64,000 nucleotides of DNA from Roridomyces roridus (lineage: Eukaryota; Basidiomycota; Agaricomycetes; Agaricales; Mycenaceae): assembly GCA_029378245.1 (NCBI GenBank), contig JARKIF010000083.1, forward strand, positions 78,885-142,884, written 5' to 3'. Made by a program: the position numbers and the translations under genes. Shown here piece after piece: positions 21,700 to 32,518 of this stretch. The notes beneath the pieces were generated by a model. It was not told the DNA's origin, did not search any database, and saw only the letters and a list, made by a program, of their open reading frames with translations. Positions within the stretch are counted from its first letter, which is position 1. Every line of letters begins with the position of its first letter.

Positions 21700-23149
21700 G
21701 GCAATGAGTGGTCGGTGTACCCAACGAGTAGCTGGAACAAGACGGTGGGACAAGTTGGCAGGTTGGGCTTAAAACATGGGATATTGCGTCATGTCCCTGC
21801 CGAAATCCGTCCTGCACCGGTGAAGACCGCGTTGGGGCGTTCGAGTAAGTGGTAAGTAGATGATTATAACGTCGGGTGAGGGAGCCAATGAAAGAGGTTG
21901 CTATGCTGACTGCAGTGGAGCATCGCAGAGATAGGGAGGTCGGATGGATTTTCCGGAAAGCGGTGCGACTGCCATATATGGTGACGCGTGAGACTCGTGA
22001 CGTCTGCGACCTTGACCGGATTGGAGCCACAATTGTCAAGGTCAAGAGACGACAACAGGGATGGCAAAGAATGGTTTGATAACACACACCAGGACGTCCA
22101 CGAGACACTATCGCACTCGGATCCATCACAAGAATCGCCTCCCTTTGGTCGTCGAGTCGAAAGTGGAGCCGCGATAGAAGACGGGGTTTCTCGGGAGGCC
22201 GTTACAAACTATGCTGCTCAAGATAGAATGCTACAGTAGCAGCGCTGAAGACACGAACGTGGTGGAGCGTTTCGGCACACGGAGGCCCTTGCCCAAGCGG
22301 CGAACTGTATCCATGGAGTTCTGGAAGTTCTGGACCAGGTCGAATTGTACCGGTGACTGTCCGTGGAGCTGTGGCACCGGTGGGTGAGTTTGCCAGAGTT
22401 GTGCTCGAAGTCGTAAACAGCCATTCATCTCTCTTTCTGTGAGAGTTGCAGCCAGGATGGTTGTAACGCCTTTGAGTTGAGCCCATACGAACTTGAGTTG
22501 AACTAACCCGCAAGCCAAGGGACCGTTTTAGCCGTGACCAACTCGAACTCTGGAGGGTGTACGTAGAGTCACAGCGGGCGAGAACCTGCTCATGTAGTTA
22601 GCAGCCCGAACACGACCCCAATATGGACAACGTACCAAAAGCGAGCCCTCGAGACGAACTTTTTTCAAGTATAAGTACCTCCGCCTAGAGACCGCGTCAT
22701 CCCAGCGTCATCACAGTCGGTCGACGCGTCCTTGGACAATGCAGACAGCCTGAGCCTCGCGACCTATGTTCAGCACGAGTACATCGTTCAGCTGACCTGC
22801 TGGTAGCGCCCGTCCGTCGACAAACGAGGTTCAAACTTTTTTTTTTGGCAAGTTCTTTCTTCCGGGCGCGCCCAAGATAAACTCCCCGATATCGACTCTC
22901 CTTGACGCGTTGTTAGGTCTGGTGCAGCCAGTATGCGAGTCCCAAGGAATTAGAATGATAATTGGATAAAGTTGACTGAGCGCGACATCGACGTATCAAG
23001 ACGAGGAGATCACGGTCATGTGACAGGCAACTCGGGTCGCGTTGGCGTATGTTGGCGTGTGTGATAGCACTCGTGTCCAGGACTTGCCAATTCAAAGACA
23101 GGGAAGGTAACGTTGAGAGACATGTGATTATTCAGGAATACAGGAAAGT
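21700..23149. other. Intergenic, no supported gene
   Basis: Between the proline-rich gene and the left border of segment 2. Short frames on both strands show no domain or splice pattern. The first 400 bases are presumably the promoter of the proline-rich gene. Confidence 0.4.
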
Positions 23150-23497
23150 TGGGACAAAAACCGGGCACCACCGACGCTACCACACCAAAAAGAGAGGAAA
23201 CTAAAAAGATCCCGACAACAAAACACCCCTCGATCGCGATGCGTCCATCCTCGAGGTCCGTGTTGTAAAGGTGCTGTCGGAAGAAAGAAGAAAGAAAGCC
23301 AGTGTCGAAGGCGGGTCGATGCGGGGGCGCCAGAGTGTCAGGGAGAGGGTGGGACCTCAGGCAAGAGAAGCAGCTCAAGCCGTCGTCCGGTCTCCGGACC
23401 AATGACTAGACATCTTCGTCAACGACAACTGGATGCGACGAGTCGGGAAGAGAAGAAGAGAGTCGAAAGAGCAGTGGTGGTGGTGGTGGATTCGTGT
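23150..23497. repeat. 3' flank of family A copy 2
   Basis: Second copy of the repeated flank seen at 16500-16861 and 41520-41886, with the same order of conserved blocks and small indels. Confidence 0.6.
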
Positions 23498-24780
23498 TCA
23501 TGCCAGCTTCTTCTTGCCGCGCTTGTAGCGCTCCTTTGCTCGACGTACGCGATAAGCAGGCGGCGGGAAGATAATCCGTAGAACAGGCCAGACACCGGGA
23601 ATCTGTGAGATGATGAGCGACAAAGAGGAGATGGAACGGGAATGAACGTACGTTGCGGGCCATGAGATCAATCATGGTTCCGTTGAGGAAGGGACCATAG
23701 ACGATGTCGACCCAAGGAACGTCGAAGGGGAGCACAAGAACCTACACAGACTGATCAGAAGAGGAAAGAACGGGAGAGTAGAGGACGCACCGTCGGAAGT
23801 GCGAGGAGGAACGCATCCAAGACCTTGTCGTACCACGAGCGACTCGCTGCTTCACGGGCTTGTCGTGCCTTGAGCCGCTGCCGCTTGAAGAGTTTCTTTT
23901 TGCGAGCGTAGGGCGCAGGTGTAGGGGAGACAATTCGGCGAAGCGAGTGGGGAAGGGCGAGGATGAATAACGAGGCCAGGGAGCGGTCGAGGGCGACGGC
24001 ATGGACGACGTCGAGGAGAGGTAGTATGTTGAGTAGGCTCAAGATCTTGAGAACTAGTGAGATGCTAGAACGTGCAGAGAAGATGACACGTACGATGGGG
24101 AGAAGGGAGCTCTGGAGAAGCAACGATAGAGCCAAGAGCAGCCTGCGAAGAATCTGGCGACGATGAGAACAAAACTGAGAGGGTGGAAGAAGAGGCGTAC
24201 CGTGGCCAGAGGTACAATTGTTGCCAAACCAATACCAGATTGCACCACGGCGAGGAGATATTGCGGCTTGCCGAGCAGTATACTGTCGAATGCGAGAAGC
24301 CCTGCTAGGACTACGAACGATGCCAGCAGCTTGATCCAAACGACGCCCGTCTTGTGCTTGAGTAGCCGCGCGAGTGCCACGGTAGCGGTGAACACGCCTT
24401 CAACCTCCTCGAGGCTGGCGAGGTCGAAACCAGCAATGTTGGGACTGGCGAGGTGGCTGCTGGCGAGCTTGGGATTGGTAGGCTCGGTATGGGCGAGTTT
24501 GGCACTGGCGAGGTCGAAGCTGACCGAAGGGAGGACTTGGATCTGGGCGAGAACAGGAACGACGTCGAGAGGGCCCTGGGCGAGTACGATGGAGCCGTTG
24601 GTGAAGGCGTTGGCGGGGCTGAAGGGCAGCACGTCGGGCTCGTAGTCGTCCCACCAGCAGACGGGGTGCCGAGGGACCACAGGCACGACTTCGGGAGGCT
24701 GGAGGGTTCTCGGAGTGTGGACGGAGGAGAGGAGGGAGAAGGCGGAAAAAGGCGAGGATGGAGGCTTTGCGGAAGAACAT
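23498..24780 (-). pseudogene. Family A copy 2, frameshifted in the signal peptide
   Basis: Paralogue of 16862-18130 and 41887-43159 with the same exons: WWDDYE block, FDLAS repeats, KKKLFKRQRLKAR, FLNGTMIDLMARN and the tail ending GKKKLA. The equivalent ATG (24778-24780) begins MFFRKASILAFF, but the run 'gcggaaaaaggcg' has one base more than 'gcggagaaggcg' in the other copies. The frame therefore leaves the conserved protein after about 11 codons. The body is open in another frame that has an ATG only at the TATA box itself. Unless that upstream ATG is used or the extra A is a sequencing error, this copy cannot make the secreted protein. Its TATA box (24830-24838) is intact, and the rest of the frame shows no further obvious damage, so any loss would be recent. 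Confidence 0.6.
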
Positions 24781-24829
24781 TGTCGTTGTGTATAAGATGA
24801 GGAAAACACACTCAAACGAATGGCCTCCA

Positions 24830-24838
24830 TTTTATACC
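24830..24838 (-). promoter_or_regulatory. TATA box of family A copy 2
   Basis: The plus strand ttttatacc reads GGTATAAAA on the gene strand, about 50 bases upstream of the ATG, and is identical in copy 3. Confidence 0.55.
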
Positions 24839-25488
24839 AAACAGGCGCGTTCCGTCACAGGCAGCGCGTCTTCAACAAATGCGATCGGGGAATGGAGAGT
24901 CCATTTTCGGATATTTTGACGGCTGGACCTCGTCTCCCGAGAACCCCTTGCATATATTATGCGTGCCCCTGGGTACTTGGTGCAATTTCTCGCACGAGTC
25001 CTTCATTCGACACGAAAGAGGGTACCACTGAGAGGAGGCCGAGCCGCCGAGTAGGAATGAAAAAATGGGTCCAATATTTGGACATTGTTCGTTCAATCTG
25101 AAAAAGAGGAGGGATGCCTGAATAATTTGGTGTGGTCTAGGGCTCGAGTCGTCGACGCTGCATGGAAGTTGAGAGCAAAGTGAAAAGTGCAGAATGTGAT
25201 CCGAGCCAAACTCTTCCGATGCGTTCACCAAGCGTTCACGGTTACCCTTCCTTCGCGTCCAGAAATTCAGCTTACAACGCAAATCCTCTTCCTTGCCCTT
25301 TCACTTCTTGAAAGCATGTTGCCAGTGGCACCACCAGGAGGCCACTCCCACTCTCTGACTCGGTCGACGATGGATATCGTCCACAGCGGACTCTCTCGAT
25401 GAGCTCTTGGGTCGTACGGCACTTTTCTCAAAAATAGAGAAGAAGACGTCAAGAAGACCCACACTCCCGGCTCCCGCTCCTCTGCACC

Positions 25489-26822
25489 ATGGATGCCACC
25501 CTGGCCCAGCGTATCAAGGTAACTAACTATTCGACCTGCTGCTTCAGCTTCACATGGAGGTTGCTCCAGGCCCTTGCGAATGTCTTCTCATGGAGATGGC
25601 TTCTCAACCAGCGAACACCAATCAAGCTGGAAGAAGCTGGCCTTGACGGTCAGACCGTCGTCGTTATAGGAGGGAATGTAAGTCAACTTGACCAAGCTCG
25701 GGCTCAAAGTGCTTGATATTTCCTCAGAAGGGCATCGAACTCGAGGCAGCCAAACATTTCGCGTGTATGAATGTCGGACGTCTCATTCTTGCCTGCGCGG
25801 ATGTCTCTGCAGGGGAAATGGCTGTGCGCACAATACGGGAATCGCCTGGATGCAACTCCAACTCGATTGTCTGCTGGCCGCTCGATCTTTCTTCATTCGA
25901 GTCCGTCTGTGCTTTTGCGACACGATTCAGAGAAGAACGACGACCACTGAACGTCTTGGTGTGCAACGCGGGTTGTATCTCCTGCTCTTACTCCCAGACA
26001 CCAGATGGATGGGAAAAAATGTGGGTGTCGGACAGCATCCAGGTTTTATGAATTGATGTTTGACCCAGGCTTCAAGCGAATTATCTTTCCAATGCCCTTC
26101 TCGTCATGCTTCTTGTTCCGGCTTTTGCGGGGGTTGCTCAAGAATCTCGGATTATCATGCTGACGAGCGACTCGCATGCCTTTATCCGACGCGTTGAAGA
26201 GGACGACAAAGTGGGCCTTCTTCGGACACTTAACAACCCAGTGTTTTGCAAACGGTACTTGGCTGTCAGCTATCTTCATCTTTTCATCCTCACATCGATT
26301 TCAGGAGCATCGGGACGAGGTATTTCCTCACGCAACGTACGGAACTACAATGATTCTATACATCTTCTCGTTAACATGCCTATCTCAAGTATTCATTATC
26401 CTCTTTACTCGAGAACTCGCGCGTCGGCGAGTATCTGCCGCCCCAATCGCCATAGCCGTGAACCCCGGCTATTGCACCACCAATCTGGACTCTGAATTCA
26501 AAGCAAAACCAATTCAGCGATACATGACAAGAACAGCGGATTATCTCATTGCACGTACTGCCGAAATGGGCAGCCGCACCATTATCCATGCTGCCGCGAG
26601 CTCGGAGCTTCACGATGGTGGGTATTTGGCAAATGGGCGATTGGAGCGAGAGAGCGACTTTGCACGGAGCGAGGAAGGCCGAAAACTTCAGGAGCATCTC
26701 TGGGTGGGTGTCATGTCGTCACACCTTTACAATCCTGATCTTAAACTCTGCTGTAGGATGAAACCATGTTTCTCCTATGCCAGTTGGATTCACGGGTCAG
26801 GGAGAGTCTGCGAGGTTTGTAG
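25489..26822 (+). CDS. Short-chain dehydrogenase/reductase (SDR), catalytic motif doubtful
   Basis: It starts MDATLAQRIK and contains VVVIGGN-KGIELEAAKHFACMN. This is the SDR cofactor motif TGxxxGIG, with Glu for the last Gly, split by an intron beginning at 25678. LVCNAGC is the NAG motif, RIIMLTSDSHAF the serine strand, FTRELARR a helix after the active site, and AVNPGYCTTNL the later loop. The closest relatives are retinol-dehydrogenase-like SDRs. The Y-x-x-x-K active site cannot be assembled cleanly. Read straight, it gives ATYGTTM (Met for Lys) plus about a dozen extra residues; the alternative KRYLA join is off by a base. The last exon, DETMFLLCQLD, ends in TAG at 26820-26822. It may be a non-catalytic SDR or a decaying gene. 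Confidence 0.65.
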
Positions 26823-26944
26823 GGTGGTTGTCAGCCGAGTCTTGAAATGCATTTGAAATTTGCTCTTAATTTCCCACCGAGAGGACGACCAACAAATCGG
26901 ACAAGGGGGAGAAAGACTCAATACAAGCGACTGACTACTACAGG

Positions 26945-27790
26945 ACGATCTCTACACTACCCCGGACCGGAGAGTACCTGCTGGATGGGCGTCAGTAATG
27001 AATCATTACTGAGTGGGTTAGGGCAAGAGAAAGCTCGAGTGGTTGTTAAAACACGTCGTGCAACGATGGGGCCACCTACCAGAGTGCCCGTACGTGCGGA
27101 TGAGGAAGGGCATTGGGCGACGGACGTCGGTGAGTAGTTTTTTGTTTTTGTTTCTCTTTTGTTTTTTAAATCAATACCCCCAGGACGAAGCAGCAGGTGC
27201 ACGCTGACGATTCGGGAGTGTGCAAAGACACATGCCAAAGGCAAAGCCCTAAGTCACACACTCGTCTGCAGAGGGCCGCCGTGTGGCGCCCTCGCCGAGC
27301 GGTCCTTTCAAAGGAACGTGCTGCACTGCGCCAGTCCGGGGTAGAATGTAAGAGGTAAAAGCCGAAGAGGGAGCGCGCGCATGGAATACATTGCCCGTTA
27401 GGCAGTGGCCCCACAACACTTTGCCTATAGAAGTTATAGGCAGAGGACCGTCGACATGCGCGCGCTGGGGCACCCCCGTCGAGCTGTCCGTCGCCAACCG
27501 TTCATGGTTTGGTATGGGCCACTCGATACTCTCCTCGCTCGCGCCAGAGACAAAAGAGAATGATGATAGAAGCTACCACCTCGATGACGAGCTTGGTGAG
27601 GGCTTGGATGGGTTGAGGGACAGTATGGGTCAGCGAGAGGGCATGAGGGTCGGATTATGGGGAAGAGGAAGATGGTGGTAGGAGAGAAAGAGGCGTGGTG
27701 GGTCCCATCAGCGCTCGTGAGTCTTAAATGGGTCCGCGTTGTGTGGTGGTGTTTGTACCCGATCGGCGATCGCGTCTTGACGCGTCTCAT
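26945..27790. repeat. Element B, copy 2
   Basis: Second copy of element B. The palindrome is at 26992-27012 and the hairpin TGCCTATA-N5-TATAGGCA at 27422-27442. The minus-strand ATG is at 27706-27708, but its frame meets a stop after 17 codons here, unlike copies 1 and 3. Confidence 0.7.
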
Positions 27791-27990
27791 TCCTTCGCCC
27801 AGCTCTCTTGGGAAGATAACCAACGAAAATCGTCAAATTCAACCGCAGAAGGATACTTCGGTCTGTCGGACGCAGGGAAATGCATGGAGGATGTGAATCC
27901 GGGGAGAGATGAAAGTGCATAGTGCCATAGACTATAGTCCGAGACTGAAGGTTGTCCCAACCTCCGAGGAGAATTGACTAAGGAGACTAC

Positions 27991-28260
27991 TTAGACAGTA
28001 CGACAAGTGTGTGGTTTGAGCGGGAGATCGGTCGTGCCGCCTGCGGGCTCTTTGAATCGGTTTGGCATATTACTCAACTGCTTCGTTGTCATCGACGAGT
28101 GTTTAGGCCTGAGGATGTCGCTCTTTTGAGGTGGGGTTACAAGTGGTGGCATGAAATGGCGCGTCGGATGGGCTGCTTGCGTTTCTGAGCATCCGCAATT
28201 CCATGCTAGGAGGGAGAGGCCGAAAGCCAAGAAGATGACGAGGCGATCGACCGCTACCAT
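27991..28260 (-). CDS. Small predicted secreted protein
   Basis: A single frame of 89 residues, with ATG complementary to 28258-28260 and TAA at 27991-27993. The N-terminus VDRLVIFLAFGLSLLAWNC is a good signal peptide. The rest is hydrophilic, rich in Pro, Thr and Lys, with three cysteines. No family is recognised. A missing upstream or downstream exon is possible. Confidence 0.45.
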   Translation of the reverse strand: MVAVDRLVIFLAFGLSLLAWNCGCSETQAAHPTRHFMPPLVTPPQKSDILRPKHSSMTTKQLSNMPNRFKEPAGGTTDLPLKPHTCRTV

Positions 28261-28799
28261 CGTCAATTTGGTAGGCCCTTTGCCCTTTGAATGTTATGCG
28301 TGTCTCTGACAGCAGTGTAGTCAGCTCGACGTGCCAGTTTCCTGACTTGAAGTGTATCTCTTCGGCGCTACTGAGCGTCTGACGCGATAAACTAGAAACG
28401 GAAACGGAAACTTTTGAAACTGTGATTCCTCTTACGTTTCCATTTACAACCGCTTGTTTTGCATGCGGGTCAGAATGGAATCGACGTCGTTCCGTCGTCC
28501 ACAGCGTGGGCACGGCGGGGTGAGCATCTGTGTCACTTCGCCACTTCGCGAGAATGCTTCCGCGATGCCCTCCCGAGGCCTTGCCGACTGAATGGATTGC
28601 CCGAGAGACCCCGGAGTAAAAGAGTGTCGGATTGGGTATTGGAATTTGAATACAGGTACAATAGCGAGCGATAAACCCAGCGCGTCAAGCGTTCGCGAAA
28701 ATAAAGGCAAGGTACAGGTACAACGTGTATGCGCGCGCCTTCCTACAGAAAATCTCAGACTTGTTAAACGCAAGACAAGCTTCAAGGTACGCACCTTCT
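28261..28799. other. Intergenic, nothing certain
   Basis: The frame at 28444-28794 (minus) has no ATG start and no known domain. No repeat or RNA gene was seen. Confidence 0.35.
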
Positions 28800-28994
28800 C
28801 TATGATGTCTGACTGTACTGAAGAGTACCATCCTTCTCAACGACCAGCTTCGTACGCGCCTGCAGCCATGGCGGCGACTCGTCCATATTCGCCATCGGGG
28901 GTGGGGCCTCCGTTTGGTGTTTCGCAGCACCCGCCGAGCGCCTCAGGGGCCCGTCTTCCGCGAGCACTTTTGCCTTGCTTGGTATGCAGCCCAT
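28800..28994 (-). CDS. Small protein with an SH4-like lipid-anchor N-terminus
   Basis: A frame of 64 residues beginning MGCIPSKAKVLAEDG, with ATG complementary to 28992-28994. Met-Gly-Cys followed by a small residue and Ser-Lys is the signal for N-myristoylation at Gly2 and palmitoylation at Cys3, as in Src-family SH4 segments. The remaining residues are polar, with TKLVVEKDGTLQYS near the end. It would sit on the inner face of a membrane. No family is recognised. The frame is short, so chance cannot be ruled out, but the start context is clean. Confidence 0.45.
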   Translation of the reverse strand: MGCIPSKAKVLAEDGPLRRSAGAAKHQTEAPPPMANMDESPPWLQARTKLVVEKDGTLQYSQTS

Positions 28995-29750
28995 AATTAC
29001 TCAGACTGGAAGAAGGGTTAGCCAGCCCACGGGGTTGCAATCCATGCAGCGCACCAGCAGCGAAGAATCGGAGGAGGAGGTAGGCGTAGTAGGGATGTGA
29101 TCGGCTCAAGTGCTTCCTACCGACTTTTTAGCACATCCGCGACTTGCCCACTCCACGAATGTTGCGATGGCAATTCAAATGCATATGTTTTGATAGATCC
29201 TTGCAGAATTTTAGCACGACCTGTCGGGAAGCTAAGAAAGTCTCGAGGAGGTCGTCCGATGGTGCATGTTCGAGGACGCCAATGGTGTTCAAGGTTCTCC
29301 GAGCTGCCGACGGGCTTCGCTGAGGCTTGGCTAGGCCCAGAGCTGTCCGAAGCGGGGTCCCTTGAGAGGGATCTGCGTAACGGCCAATAAAGTCCATCAA
29401 ATGGTCCAGGCCCAGGGCGAGTCTAGACCTCGATTCTGAAGCGGCGATCCATGATTGGACCAACGCTATTGGACGATCCCTAGGTTGGCGTTGAGCGGAG
29501 AGTGCGTTAAGGCCGGGGAAAAACAAGCAATACAGAGCAAGTGGGATGTTCAAAGGAGGTCGTCAAGGTCAAGTTCCACAAAACTGAACCAGCGCTGTGA
29601 ACTGAACCGAACAGGAACCGAGACAAACTGATGAAACAATCGGGCCAAACTGATTGGACGTGCGTGATCAAGGACACATGGCAGCCAATCATTTGCTTGA
29701 AAATAGCGAGATAAATTGGAGATAAAAGTAGCACTCTCATCATCCAACTC
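28995..29750. other. Intergenic, nothing certain
   Basis: A long minus-strand frame (29128-29553) lacks an ATG and a recognisable domain. No repeat was found. Confidence 0.35.
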
Positions 29751-31679
29751 TCATCCCGAACTGGTACTCAAACGCTCGGAATCATACCGGACGTTGGTCT
29801 GAGTCTCGATGTTGATTTCCAATGCCTTGAAGAAAATGAGCGAAGGAATTATTTAGGGCAAGAAAATGTTGACCGTAGGCTTCAAGTGAGAAGACCCCGA
29901 ACGAGCCTAGCGCGTTCATGTCAAACGATCACTGAAAAAAGAACAGATATATCTACCATAGTTGTCTTCTGCGAACGGGTCTCCAAGTTGAAAACCACCG
30001 GCGTGCGTTGATCACACGCCAGGCTGGACGGAACACTCTTGTGCATGCTGACCCGAGAATTCAGTCTTTTGTTCGTAAGTATATTGCGCAGGGTTGAATG
30101 CAACTAGACGCACGTAACCAGCAACGACGTCGCGTAGACTTGACGAAAAAGTCAGTCTAGTCCATTTTCTGCCGAGGCCAACACACATTTTCCTATAACC
30201 AGATAGATTCCTGTAGTTTTCACGTTAGCTCTGGCCCATGCAATATTATCCAGAAGAACAAACCCAGGAAGATGAGGTTTTGTGGTGCGATGATCCACTG
30301 GCGTTTGGATGAAACAAGTCGACTGCGGCTGGCGAGAAACTCACGCATATCATTGTGACAATTGTAATGACGCTGCAACGCAATGCAGCAGTGAATCCAA
30401 GCCATTAGTCCATTAAAATGCATACCATGTCAATGAACCTGCGGGATGTCAACCCAGCATGTCCAGATGAATGGATCGAATTTTCGCACCGGTTTCCAAA
30501 CCATGGCGTATCAATCTATCGAGTACGTAGTTGAGTCTGCGAGCCCGGTCAGATCGTCTCAACAGTTCAAATCTGCTTACCGCCCCGATTCTGTTCGACT
30601 GGATTGAAACAAATAAACGAGGAGCGCCGTGATCAACACATCCAACGCCGAGGACACTGCCAATCCCAGAGTGAAGAGCCACTTGATGAGGTGAGTCGCG
30701 TCTCGAAGATTTATTTAAACGAGACTCACCCGAACATGGAGTTGGAAGAGCGTGAAATTACGGTATTCCAACCTGTGCCAATCCATTGAATGATTGAGAG
30801 GTGGATGGATGGATGCTTACATTTTCGATGTCGTAGCTACGCACCCCGTTTTCAATCTCCACAAGACAGGAAGATTGATCACACACCAGAGGCCGCCGCT
30901 AGCAAAAAGTCAGTGAAAGAAAACTCCAGGTAATGCAGCGCACCAAGTCGAACAAGCGCAAGACCGAGCTGGAATCTTGTTACTTATGCACGAAATGGAT
31001 ACCCAAAACACTTACAACAGGGAGGCTCATGAACCAGTTTCTCCTGCTCAGAAGAAACATGCGGTGCGCAAAAAAGCTGGGATCCGTGAATAAGTATTTA
31101 GATTGAGTCGGACACACACACCAATGCACAAGAAATGTTACGATCGCCTTGATACAGTCATTTGTCAGTTGACATTCTTGAGAAACAATTCACGAACGGT
31201 CAGAATGACAGTGAGCTACGTTTAATTTAAGCGAGACATCATTGGATTCGTGGATGCAGAGACTGACCGCAATGCACCACGAGATGGAATCGAGATGGTC
31301 GAACTGGCCGTAATTATGGATGAGCGAAAACCACAATCCACCCCATATAAACGCGGTGTGCAAATTGTCCACGAGCCTTAGTAGTCGTATGATGAGGATA
31401 AAACCCGAAGCGTCGTAGAATCTCACCAAACAACGAACACCTGGGAACAACGTCAACTGAAGCCAGGGGAATAGAGAAACAGGCTGACCAGCACTTTGAT
31501 AAAGGCGCGATCTTTCTGGTAGGCCCTGAAATACAGGACAGTCTGCAGATTGACAGTACCCCCAAGGCTGAACCCGCTGTTGGTTGCACATTCATCAAAG
31601 TACGGATAACATACAGAGAGGCAAAGAGTCCTCCGATGAGCAGTGCGCCGAGAGTTTTGGGAATATCCGAGTCACTCAT
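29751..31679 (-). CDS. DUF6534-like seven-helix membrane protein, copy D1
   Basis: Starts MSDSDIPKTLGALLIGGLFAS (ATG complementary to 31677-31679). The first intron joins to LGFSLGGTVNLQTVLYF and AYQKDRAFIKVL, then RLVDNLHTAFIWGGLWFS. Later exons give FFAHRMFLLSRRNWFMSL, SSALDVLITALLVYLFQSNRIG, LNYVLDRLIRHGLETG and APQNLIFLGLFFWII. The last exon gives ALEINIETQTNVRYD and ends in TGA at 29751-29753. The order (GALLIGGLFAS, YQKDR, D-LH, RNW, DVLI, LDRLI, NSR, C-terminal I-V-E-T) is that of the fungal DUF6534 family of integral membrane proteins, function unknown. Many small introns are present, and some inner junctions are uncertain. A TATA box lies at 31711-31717. Confidence 0.75.
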
Positions 31680-32518
31680 GTGGATGTGGCCAACGAAAAG
31701 GGGTTCTCTACTTATAGCAGAGCCGACAAGCGACTTAACGCCGCACGAGAAGATCTGAAGCATTCCAACAGCGCTCTTGGGCAGAGGTATGATTGATGAC
31801 CGCCTGTTACATGAGCGGGGAACGGGAAGAGTCAGAATGGTGACATTTATTCATGAAGAGAGAGAGAGCCACTAGACAGTCTGTGGGGTATCAAGTTCTG
31901 ATCTTCAGTCTCAAGGTACCCGTTGACAAGATGTGTGGCGTGATCAAAGCAGGTAGTATGGTTCTGTATGAACTCGCGTGTGAATGGCAATGCTGCAAGT
32001 GGAAGCTCCGAACAGACAGTTTGGTAAAATGCAAAGCTGGTCGCTCATTTGTGGCAGCTCGTGTATGACATGGAAAAACGCCCTTGAGGGCAGATACTTT
32101 GCTGACCCGGTTTTTCCAGAATCCAGAGAGAGATGTTGGCCCCGGCGAGAGTTTCCCAGCGAAATCAGGTGGCGGCTGCCAGTGAGACTGGAATGAGATT
32201 CTATGAGTAAGATGTAGTAGAGAAGTCCCTGCTGTGGTTGCGTCGAAGCGTTGTTGAGGGAGAAGACAGGCTGATCATTGATGGTAAAGTGTTCGGAAGC
32301 AATCAAAGTGGTGATGGCCGCTGATCTAGTCAGAGTCACATCTGGCTGACGTTCTAATCTCTCTTGACAAACACTTCATCCATTGCTGCCCGTACGGTTG
32401 ACTCGGAGTTCCTTACAAAATCTGTGGACAGAAAAAACGGTAAAACAGTCGTGAAGCTCCGAGTCGAAGTTGTTGAACCAAACTTGAACCATAACGTGTA
32501 CAACTACAATTTAACAAT
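31680..32518. repeat. D1/D2 spacer, repeated between D3 and the decayed copy
   Basis: Bases about 32170-32300 closely match 35800-35930 ('gtggttgcgtcgaagcgttg', 'gacaggctgatcattgatgg'). The spacer therefore belongs to the duplicated unit. It holds the D1 promoter and the D2 3' flank. Confidence 0.6.
31711..31717 (-). promoter_or_regulatory. TATA box of D1
   Basis: Gene strand CTATAAGTAG about 35 bases before the ATG. The equivalents at D2 (34601-34610), D3 (38201-38210) and the decayed copy (35441-35450) lie at similar distances. Confidence 0.55.

Noticed and set aside
29128..29553. 141-codon minus-strand frame
   Set aside because: No ATG at the start and no recognisable domain.
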